DNA from: Propionibacteriales bacterium
GTDB taxonomy: Bacteria; Actinomycetota; Actinomycetes; Propionibacteriales; Propionibacteriaceae
Length of the DNA: 10,506 bases
Assembly (NCBI GenBank): GCA_030453285.1
Contig: JAKDKP010000030.1
Coordinates: forward strand, 1-10,506
Reading direction: 5' to 3'
Shown: in pieces, positions 1 through 5,697 of the stretch
How the letters are laid out: each line of letters starts with the position of its first letter
Position numbering within the stretch: the first letter of the stretch is position 1
Translations under genes and position numbers: made by a program
The notes under the pieces: model-generated
What the model was told of the DNA's origin: nothing
Databases searched by the model: none
What the model saw: only the letters and a program-made list of their open reading frames with translations

Positions 1-531
1 GCAGCAAAAGGCTTCACCCGCTGCACAATCGATGACATCGCCCTGGCCGCCGGCGCGGGAAAGGGGACCTTCTATCGCCAGTTCGAGAGCAAGGACCACC
101 TGCTCGGCGCCCTGTGGCAGCGTTACATCGACACACTCGTGGCGACCGTCAATGACCATCTCACCGACGCCGGCAACACCTGGTCATTGGAGATGGTGGA
201 GGCAACATTCATCGAGCTCATCGAGATTGCGGTGGCTCATGCGGATCTGCACCAACTCGTCTACTCCGCCAGCAGTGGCCGTGCCCACGAGATCTGTCGA
301 GAGGCCAATCAACAGGTGATCGGCAGACTTGCCGACTACGTCCAGGCCGGTGCCGATGCCGGCTTGGTCACAGCCACCGACCCCCGATTCACCCTGGCCG
401 TGTTGTACGAAGGGCTCGACGCGAGACTCGATCACCTCATCGCGAAAGGCGACAAGCACCAGTTGGACACCGTGGCCGATCGATTCATCCCCATCCTGCG
501 GAATGCTCTCTGCCCGCGGCGCAAGCCATAA
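1..531 (+). CDS. TetR-family transcriptional regulator, 5'-truncated by window edge
   Basis: The frame is open from base 1 and ends at TAA 529-531, giving 176 visible residues; the start lies upstream of the window. The first residues form the second half of a TetR DNA-binding domain: a GFTRCTIDDIA segment, an alanine/glycine-rich turn, then the recognition-helix pattern GKGTFYRQFESKDHLL, which is diagnostic of the family. The rest (about residues 45-170) is an alpha-helical ligand-binding and dimerisation region too variable to predict a ligand. Family members bind operators as dimers and release DNA on binding a small molecule, often controlling efflux or catabolic genes next door. The likely target lies to the left and cannot be seen; the next gene to the right is a tRNA on the opposite strand. 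Family assignment is firm, specific role unknown. Confidence 0.9.
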   Translation, partial: AAKGFTRCTIDDIALAAGAGKGTFYRQFESKDHLLGALWQRYIDTLVATVNDHLTDAGNTWSLEMVEATFIELIEIAVAHADLHQLVYSASSGRAHEICREANQQVIGRLADYVQAGADAGLVTATDPRFTLAVLYEGLDARLDHLIAKGDKHQLDTVADRFIPILRNALCPRRKP

Positions 532-614
532 AGGCTTCGAATGCATGTGCCGGGTGCCTCGGCATCATCCTCGATGACCGTACGAAGGCGACCCGAACGC
601 CCGGTAGATCACGA

Positions 615-688
615 TGGAGCGGATGACGAGAATCGAACTCGCGTATTCAGCTTGGGAAGCTGATGTTCTACCATTGAACTACATCCGC
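615..688 (-). tRNA. tRNA-Gly (anticodon CCC), CCA encoded
   Basis: Read on the minus strand, the sequence folds into a complete cloverleaf. The acceptor stem is GCGGATG/CATCCGC, the D arm is GTTC/GAAC with a 7-nt loop, the anticodon stem is TCAGC/GCTGA with loop TTCCCAA (anticodon CCC), the variable region has 4 nt, and the T arm GCGAG/CTCGT carries a TTCGATT loop. The discriminator base is T, followed by a genomically encoded CCA at 615-617. The body is 71 nt without CCA. It decodes glycine GGG codons, which are frequent in high-GC genomes. No intron and no damage to any stem is seen. Confidence 0.97.
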
Positions 689-695
689 AGGGCCG

Positions 696-720
696 CTCAC
701 GCAGACCGTGAGGCAGTCTA
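696..720 (-). promoter_or_regulatory. Probable tRNA-Gly promoter -10 and leader hairpin
   Basis: On the minus strand a TAGACT box (plus-strand bases 715-720) fits the TANNNT -10 pattern and would start transcription near 708, about 20 nt before the mature tRNA 5' end at 688. No convincing -35 is visible. Between the box and the tRNA lies a perfect inverted repeat: CTCACG at 696-701 and CGTGAG at 707-712, separated by 5 nt. It could form a short hairpin in the precursor leader. The call rests on pattern only. Confidence 0.4.
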
Positions 721-760
721 ACGCACGCCTCAGGGTGCTCGCCACGTCACCGGCCATGCC

Positions 761-803
761 CGGGGAAACCCCGACGCCGGTCGGAGGTCACCCCCCGTAG
801 TGT
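761..803 (+). promoter_or_regulatory. Leaderless promoter of the LiaF-like/PH operon, with upstream hairpin
   Basis: TAGTGT at 798-803 matches TANNNT and is followed by exactly 7 nt and then ATG at 811, so transcription should begin at or next to the start codon. This supports ATG 811 over the in-frame GTG 802. A GGAGG at 783-787 is 23 nt from the ATG, too far to act as its ribosome site. Just upstream, CGGGG 761-765 and CCCCG 769-773 form a perfect 5-bp inverted repeat around AAA, a possible operator or chance GC-rich hairpin. No consensus -35 is seen. Confidence 0.5.
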
Positions 804-810
804 GTGGTTC

Positions 811-1506
811 ATGAGTGCACCAGCGCCCGACGACCACGAGCAGAGGTTCTCCGAACCGACCGACGTGGGGCCGTCGGTGGGTGGCGATGCACCGGTCACC
901 ACCGCAGACGTCACGCGGGCCGTACGGCTGCTGGACGATGCCCGCCGTCGGGGCAGGCTCGGTCGGAGCGAACACGCCGAACGCGTCACCGAAGCCCACG
1001 AGGCGACCATTCTCGATGACCTCACCGTCCTCACCCGCGACCTGCCCGACGACGACAGCCCAACGCAAGGCACCGATCTGGCGACATGGCCGACGCGTCC
1101 GCGTGCAGAGCTCGCACCTGCCGAAACCGTCATCTCCACCGTCTTGGGCGACGTCAAACGCGAGGGACAGTGGCGGATCGGAGCCCACACCAAGATCAAG
1201 TCGGTGATGGGGGACATCACCCTCGACCTCACCGAAGCCATCTTCGACAGCCAACGGGTCGAGGTCGAACTGATGACCGTGTTCGGCGACCTCACGGTTC
1301 GCGTTCCGCCCGGCATGCTCGTGACCGACACGACACACAAGGTGATGTCGGATTCGAAGACCAAGCTCGAGGGACCAACCGACCACACCCTGCCCGAAGT
1401 GATCATCACCGGCACCGCCATCATGAGTGACATCACGACCACCGGGCCCAAGCTGTCCCGTCGGGACAAGAAGCTGCGCCGCATGCACCGCAGGGAGCTG
1501 TACTGA
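811..1506 (+). CDS. DUF1707 and LiaF-like C-terminal domain protein
   Basis: 231 residues, start chosen at ATG 811 because a -10 box sits 7 nt upstream. After a polar leader (1-28), residues about 30-80 have the DUF1707 pattern: a helix-rich stretch (VTRAVRLLDDARRRGRLG) followed by an ERVTEAHEA-type helix, typical of short SHOCT-like regulatory domains in actinobacteria. The C-terminal half carries repeated beta-strand units (VLGDVK, VMGDIT, VFGDLT, IMSDIT), as in LiaF/DUF2154 C-terminal domains. No signal peptide or membrane segment is visible, so it is probably cytosolic or membrane-associated through partners. In Firmicutes LiaF damps the LiaRS envelope-stress system; here the N-terminal membrane part is replaced by DUF1707. 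Its TGA shares one base with the next ATG (1506), so translation is coupled to the PH-domain genes. Architecture is well supported; function is inferred. Confidence 0.8.
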   Translation: MSAPAPDDHEQRFSEPTDVGPSVGGDAPVTTADVTRAVRLLDDARRRGRLGRSEHAERVTEAHEATILDDLTVLTRDLPDDDSPTQGTDLATWPTRPRAELAPAETVISTVLGDVKREGQWRIGAHTKIKSVMGDITLDLTEAIFDSQRVEVELMTVFGDLTVRVPPGMLVTDTTHKVMSDSKTKLEGPTDHTLPEVIITGTAIMSDITTTGPKLSRRDKKLRRMHRRELY

Positions 1507-1997
1507 TGGAAACACTGTTCACGCCACCGGACCAGGAGTGGCGTCGGATCTCGCCGTCGTACAAGACGTACGACCGCCTCGGGCACGCCATCTGGTGGAT
1601 CGCCCTGGCCACCGTTCCGGCCCTGCTGGTCGGGCTGATCGCCCGGCAGTGGTGGATCTCGGCCCTCATCTGGGCGGTCGGGCTGATCATCATGGTGTCC
1701 CAACTCATCCTGGTGGAGCGACGCTGGCGGTCCTGGGGGTACGCGCTCCGTGACGAAGACCTCTACATCACTCACGGGGTCATGTTCCGCAAACTGACCG
1801 CCGTCCCGTACGGCCGAATGCAAGTCGTGGAGGTCACCTCCGGACCGATCATGCGGATGTTCAATCTGGCCACGGTCAAGCTGGTCACCGCCAGCGCCCA
1901 GACCGACGCCCAGATCGTCGGACTGCCTCCCGAGGAGGCCGCCCAATTGCGTGATCAACTCACCTCCCTCGGCGAGTCACAGGCATCGGGCCTATGA
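1506..1997 (+). CDS. YdbS-type bacterial PH-domain (bPH2/DUF304) membrane protein
   Basis: 163 residues, starting at the ATG that overlaps the preceding stop codon by one base. Two hydrophobic segments at about residues 27-46 and 50-70 form a membrane hairpin, followed by an ERRWRSW basic turn. Residues about 75-152 make a bacterial PH domain of the bPH2 (former DUF304) type, with the pattern YALRDEDLYITHGVMFRK, then VPYGRMQVVEV and LGMFNLA-like LATVKLVTAS. This is the size and order of YdbS of Bacillus. YdbS acts together with the larger YdbT, which is encoded immediately downstream with a 4-base ATGA overlap (1994-1997). In B. subtilis the ydbST pair belongs to the SigW envelope-stress regulon and is linked to resistance to competitor-made antimicrobials; carrying that role here is inference. 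Confidence 0.85.
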   Translation: METLFTPPDQEWRRISPSYKTYDRLGHAIWWIALATVPALLVGLIARQWWISALIWAVGLIIMVSQLILVERRWRSWGYALRDEDLYITHGVMFRKLTAVPYGRMQVVEVTSGPIMRMFNLATVKLVTASAQTDAQIVGLPPEEAAQLRDQLTSLGESQASGL

Positions 1998-3613
1998 GCA
2001 CCCCGCACCGCCCGGACGAGCCACCCATCGTCGAGACAGCACCTGGACCGTCAGCCGACGAGGCAACGACACCGCCGGACGACGAACAGGCACTGGCTGC
2101 GCAGGCCGCCGCAGGTGTCAGCCGCGAACAGCGGCCCCATCCACTCACCCCCCTGATCCGGGGCTGGATCGTGCTGCTGGCGGCGGTCTTCTACATCGGC
2201 AAGGAGTTCATCCCCAACGGCTCGCGGCGCGGCGGCGAACTGCCACCCCTGCAGTGGATTCTCGGCGCCGTCGGCGTCGTGGCCCTGCTGGTCGGTCTCG
2301 GCAGCTTCATCACATGGTGGTTCACCAAGTACGTGATCGATGCCCAGGAGCTCCGGATCGAGACCGGCATGCTCAACAAGCGTTCTCGCAAGATCGCCTT
2401 CGACCGCGTCCAGTCGGTGGATCTGATCCAACCGCTGGGCGCTCGCCTGTTCCAACTGGCCGAACTACGGATTGAGGTGGGTGGCGCTGAAGCGGTCAAG
2501 ATCAGGTACCTCAAGCGCAAGGACGCCACCAGGCTCCGTGACTACCTGCTGGCGCGTGCCCATGGACAACAGGCCGAGGTGGAATCGGTCAGCGACGCCG
2601 ACGTCCTGGCCGACCGCTCCAGCACCGACCACGTGATCGCCACGATCAGTCCGGTCCAACTGGTCACCGGATTCCTACTGTCGGCAGAGTTCCTGATCTC
2701 TGCCTTCTTCCTCGTGACGGCGGTGATCATCACCTCGGCGCTCGGTGTCATCCTGTTCGCGCTGGCCGGCCTGCTGCCCGCCGCGATCGGCCTGTTCTCC
2801 TTGATCAGCCGCCGTTTGATCACCCAGTTCAACTTCTCCCTGGCCGACACCGGCCGTGGCCTGCGGATCACCCGCGGACTGACCAACCTCACCAGCCAGT
2901 CATTGCCGATCGATCGGATTCAGGGCCTGCGCATCTCCCAGGATGCCTTGTGGCGCCTCAAGGACTGGTACCGGGTCGAGGTCGATGTCCTCGGGTACGC
3001 CGACCAGAACCAGGGCCAGAACAACAGCGATGCCAGCAGCCTCCTGCTGCCGGTGGCCACCCGGGCCCAATTGAACGCGACACTGGCGTACTGCCTCAAT
3101 GGCGCCGATCATGAGGGCATCGAGATGCATGCGATGCCGAAGCAGGCACGCTGGCTGCGGTGGTGGAACTCCTGGACCATCAGGTACGGGGTGAACGACC
3201 GGCTCGCGGTCAACGAGATCGGCTGGCTCTTCAAGCGTACGGAGATCATCCCGCACGCCAAGACGCAATCCGTACGGATCGAGCGCGGACCACTGCAGCG
3301 GCGTCTGGGCGTGGCGACGGTGCACATCGACACCACCAAGGGCCCGGTCAACTGGTCGGCGCCCCATCTGTCGAACGACGTGGCTCGCGACTTCGCCTTT
3401 GGCCAACTGGATCGGGCTCGCGCAGCACGTGCAGCAATCGACAGCCGTCGCGGGGTTCGGTTCCCCGACGACCCCAGGCCCCGGGGGAACCCCGCCGGAT
3501 CGGTACCGGTCTCAGATGATCCTCACCGGGTGGGTGTAGACATTCAACCGCCCACCGCGGACGAAGCCCGCGAGCGTGATGCCAAGGTCAGCGGCGAGTT
3601 CGACCGCCAATGA
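1994..3613 (+). CDS. YdbT-type membrane protein with three bacterial PH domains
   Basis: 539 residues, start ATG overlapping the ydbS-like stop as ATGA. A proline- and acid-rich cytosolic leader (1-55) precedes two membrane segments (about 57-70 and 88-110). The first bPH2 domain spans about 110-190 (KYVIDAQELRIETGMLNKR, then IAFDRVQSVDL). A second membrane pair lies at about 222-250 and 252-272, followed by a second PH domain (278-368; FSLADTGRGLRITRGL, IDRIQGLRI). A third PH domain at about 398-475 has IIPHAKTQSVRIERGPLQRRLGVATVHI and ends in a conserved-looking DFAFGQL. This matches the YdbT layout. The last 60 residues are low-complexity and polar. The final 102 bases overlap the 3' end of fdhD on the opposite strand. 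Function as a membrane complex with the small PH protein is inferred from family and coupling. Confidence 0.85.
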   Translation: MSTPHRPDEPPIVETAPGPSADEATTPPDDEQALAAQAAAGVSREQRPHPLTPLIRGWIVLLAAVFYIGKEFIPNGSRRGGELPPLQWILGAVGVVALLVGLGSFITWWFTKYVIDAQELRIETGMLNKRSRKIAFDRVQSVDLIQPLGARLFQLAELRIEVGGAEAVKIRYLKRKDATRLRDYLLARAHGQQAEVESVSDADVLADRSSTDHVIATISPVQLVTGFLLSAEFLISAFFLVTAVIITSALGVILFALAGLLPAAIGLFSLISRRLITQFNFSLADTGRGLRITRGLTNLTSQSLPIDRIQGLRISQDALWRLKDWYRVEVDVLGYADQNQGQNNSDASSLLLPVATRAQLNATLAYCLNGADHEGIEMHAMPKQARWLRWWNSWTIRYGVNDRLAVNEIGWLFKRTEIIPHAKTQSVRIERGPLQRRLGVATVHIDTTKGPVNWSAPHLSNDVARDFAFGQLDRARAARAAIDSRRGVRFPDDPRPRGNPAGSVPVSDDPHRVGVDIQPPTADEARERDAKVSGEFDRQ

Positions 3614-4351
3614 CGATGGTGCCGACACCGCGGCGATGACAGGCACGCCCGCCATCGCCGCCTTCTGCACCAGCTCGAACGAGATCCGGCCCGACAGCAC
3701 CAGGGCCGCTCGTTCCCCCGTACGGTCGTCCAGCAGGCGTGCGCCAATCACCTTGTCGGCGGCATTGTGTCGGCCCACATCCTCCCGAACCTCCAGCTCG
3801 GTGGTGTCGAGGTCGTACAACCCGGCGGCGTGCAGCCCACCGGTACGGTCGAAGGTGGCCTGTTGCTCACGCAACAGATTGGGTAGCCCGGCGACGGTGC
3901 TGGCCTCGAGCCGCGCGTCGTTGGTCGCGATGTCGTACGGCACCTTGCCCCGGACGTCGTCGATGCTGGCGCTGCCGCACACCCCACAGGAACTGGTGGT
4001 GGCGAAGTTCCGGATGGCTCCGGCCACCCGTGCGGTCGCCGCGGGGACGAGGCTGACCTCCATCACGTTGTAGGTGTTCTCCGGTTGACCGGTCTCGGTG
4101 CTGATCACCGACCCGGCGCAGTAGCAGGCGGCCCGCACATCGGCGGGCCCGGTGATCACGCCTTCGGCGTTCAGGAAGCCGTGGATGAGCTCAAGATCAT
4201 GGCCGGGCGTACGCATCGTCACGGTGATCACTTCCGCGCCGGCCCTGATCTCCAGGGGCTCCTCGCCAGCAAGGGTGTCCATCCTGGTCACCACCTCGCC
4301 GGTGGTGGTGTCGATGGCGCGAAGCTTGCGACGAACGGTGACACGGCCCAT
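3512..4351 (-). CDS. fdhD: FdhD, sulfurtransferase for molybdenum cofactor of formate dehydrogenase
   Basis: 279 residues, the usual FdhD length. FdhD takes sulfur from a cysteine desulfurase and passes it to the bis-MGD cofactor before insertion in formate dehydrogenase; activity of the enzyme depends on it. The diagnostic SSCGVCG motif is present with Cys122 and Cys125, matching the paired cysteines of E. coli FdhD (121/124). Other family blocks are EEPLEIR near 30, MRTPGHDLELIHGFLNAEG near 46-64, ENTYNV near 91, EVREDVGRHNAADKVIG, and the C-terminal SGRISFELVQKAAMAGVPVI. The start is the ATG at 4349-4351, preceded by TAGGAT and a 7-nt gap, implying a leaderless mRNA; upstream in-frame ATGs would run through the mobA gene and are rejected. 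The FDH-like enzyme it probably serves lies 1.3 kb away on the same strand, beyond the mobA fusion. Confidence 0.96.
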   Translation of the reverse strand: MGRVTVRRKLRAIDTTTGEVVTRMDTLAGEEPLEIRAGAEVITVTMRTPGHDLELIHGFLNAEGVITGPADVRAACYCAGSVISTETGQPENTYNVMEVSLVPAATARVAGAIRNFATTSSCGVCGSASIDDVRGKVPYDIATNDARLEASTVAGLPNLLREQQATFDRTGGLHAAGLYDLDTTELEVREDVGRHNAADKVIGARLLDDRTGERAALVLSGRISFELVQKAAMAGVPVIAAVSAPSSLAVELAADLGITLAGFVRGGRLNVYTHPVRII

Positions 4352-4358
4352 GCGGGCG

Positions 4359-4387
4359 ATCCTACGCGGGCGATCGATCCCTACGAT
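4359..4387. promoter_or_regulatory. Divergent leaderless promoters of fdhD and the mobA fusion, sharing one 17-bp spacer
   Basis: The 42-bp gap between the two start codons holds two -10 boxes. On the minus strand TAGGAT (plus bases 4359-4364) lies 7 nt before the fdhD ATG. On the plus strand TACGAT (4382-4387) lies 6 nt before the mobA ATG at 4394. Exactly 17 bp (4365-4381) separate the boxes, so each occupies the place where the -35 of the other would be. The spacer contains the palindrome GATCGATC (4372-4379). Neither promoter has a recognisable -35. Confidence 0.6.
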
Positions 4388-4393
4388 GGGGTC

Positions 4394-5674
4394 ATGATCA
4401 CCGCCGCAGCAGTGGTGCTGACCGGCGGGCGCTCCACCCGGTTCGGCAGCCACAAACCGGCTGCCGTGCTGGCCGGTCGCACCCTGGTCGGGCACGTCCT
4501 GCACGCGGTCGCGACCTGGCCGGTTGTCGTCGTCGGATCGGGTGACGGCGTCCCGTCCGGCATCGAGGTGGTCTCCGAGCAGCCCGCCGGCGGTGGCCCG
4601 GTGGCCGCCGTGGCCGAAGGCGTACGACAGCTGCCAGCCACCGACGTGATCGTGCTCCTGGCCGGCGACCTGCCCCGGATCACCCATGAGCACCTAACTC
4701 GACTGGTGACGGCGGCGGACGAGACCGGGCTGGCCTGCTTTGTCGACGGCGACGGCCAACCGCAGTGGCTGTGTGCTGCCTGGCGCACTGACCTGCTGGC
4801 CGAACGATTGGCCACCCTTGGCGATCCGGCCGGGCAGAGCCTGCGCCGGCTCGCCAATGACCTGCCCCGTACCAACCTCGTCGACCCGACCGGCGCCACC
4901 GCACAGGACGTCGACACACCACACGATCTGTTGGCGCTGCACGACGAACAGGTCGCGGCCGTACGAGACGGGTATCGACCACCCGCGTTGAGTGAACCGA
5001 CCTTCATCGAGGACGGAGCGCCGGTGCGGTACGGAGAACGGTGCCCGGGGATGCCGCCGGAGGATTGGTACTCCCGCGACTCGCACCCCGAGCGGTTTGC
5101 GCCACTGCGCGAGGTGGCCGATGCCGTGGTGGCGCATCTGGCAGCGCACTTCGCGGTGACCGTGACCGAAGGAGTCGAGCTGGCCACGGTGCTGTCCGCT
5201 CCCCCGGATCTGACCGAGATGCATCGCGCGGTACGCGTGACACCTGCCGACGATCGGTGCGCCGCGGTGACCTTCGTGATGACCATCCACCCGTTGATCT
5301 GGTTGCACGCCGGAGCCCTGTACGCGCAACCGATACCGACCTGCACCTGCGACGCCTGTGACGAATCCCTTCTCGGCATGGTTGATCAACTCACCGGGAG
5401 GGTCTTCGACATCGTCGCCGGAGGCTTTGCCGAGCACGTCATCGCCGACCGCCAGCACGGTGGGCCCGGTCGCTCCGCGGTCGAAGTGGGAAACACCTTT
5501 CCGCAGCACAGCGGGGCCGCCCTCCTGACCGAGCTGTCCGACCTGGCCGCCGAGCGAGCTGCCCGACTGATCCCCGACGGGCATCGGGTCTGGCACCCGT
5601 GGCCACGCCGCCGAGCTGCACCCCGCTCGTTCGCCGCACCAGCGAGGGACGAGCGCGAGCCTTTCGATCGTTGA
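4394..5674 (+). CDS. MobA-like molybdenum cofactor guanylyltransferase fused to a DUF6226-like domain
   Basis: 426 residues from ATG 4394. Residues 1-185 are a complete MobA-type nucleotidyltransferase: VVLTGGRSTRFGSHKPA (8-24) is the GTP-binding signature LAGGxSxRxGxxK, VLLAGDLPRI (88-96) contains the metal-binding D-x-P region, and QDVDTPHDL (171-179) is the usual MobA C-terminal block. MobA attaches GMP to molybdopterin to make MGD, needed by the DMSO-reductase family. About 240 further residues follow without a stop. Residues 205-405 have RYGERCPGMPPEDWYSRDSH, an ERFAPL motif and a CTCDACDE cluster (Cys317, 319, 322), resembling the actinobacterial DUF6226 family as I remember it; that domain has no known function. 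MobA is normally about 190-200 residues, so this is a true fusion unless the assembly hides a stop or frameshift. It faces fdhD and converges with the FDH-like gene 23 bp downstream. Confidence 0.85.
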   Translation: MITAAAVVLTGGRSTRFGSHKPAAVLAGRTLVGHVLHAVATWPVVVVGSGDGVPSGIEVVSEQPAGGGPVAAVAEGVRQLPATDVIVLLAGDLPRITHEHLTRLVTAADETGLACFVDGDGQPQWLCAAWRTDLLAERLATLGDPAGQSLRRLANDLPRTNLVDPTGATAQDVDTPHDLLALHDEQVAAVRDGYRPPALSEPTFIEDGAPVRYGERCPGMPPEDWYSRDSHPERFAPLREVADAVVAHLAAHFAVTVTEGVELATVLSAPPDLTEMHRAVRVTPADDRCAAVTFVMTIHPLIWLHAGALYAQPIPTCTCDACDESLLGMVDQLTGRVFDIVAGGFAEHVIADRQHGGPGRSAVEVGNTFPQHSGAALLTELSDLAAERAARLIPDGHRVWHPWPRRRAAPRSFAAPARDEREPFDR

Positions 5675-5697
5675 GCAAGCGTGTGAGGTCGGCAACG

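Noticed and set aside
532..688. tRNA-Gly 3' end as an attachment site of an integrated element
   Set aside because: No integrase, no partial repeat of the tRNA 3' end elsewhere in the window, and ordinary chromosomal genes on both sides.
747..1958. 403-codon open frame on the minus strand across the LiaF-like and YdbS-like genes
   Set aside because: Its composition (many Arg, Ser, Asp, Gly repeats) and lack of any motif mark it as an antisense shadow of two family-recognisable genes.
3451..3493. GGGG/CCCC hairpins just past the fdhD stop as a terminator
   Set aside because: Short GC-only arms inside the coding sequence of the PH gene, with no T-tract on the minus strand; too weak to annotate.
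4352..4693. Upstream extension of fdhD (additional 114 codons)
   Set aside because: It would overlap the MobA signature region on the other strand; FdhD homology begins at the ATG at 4351, which also has a -10 box 7 nt away.
5675..5697. Terminator in the 23-bp gap between the convergent mobA fusion and FDH-like gene
   Set aside because: No inverted repeat or T-run visible in the gap.
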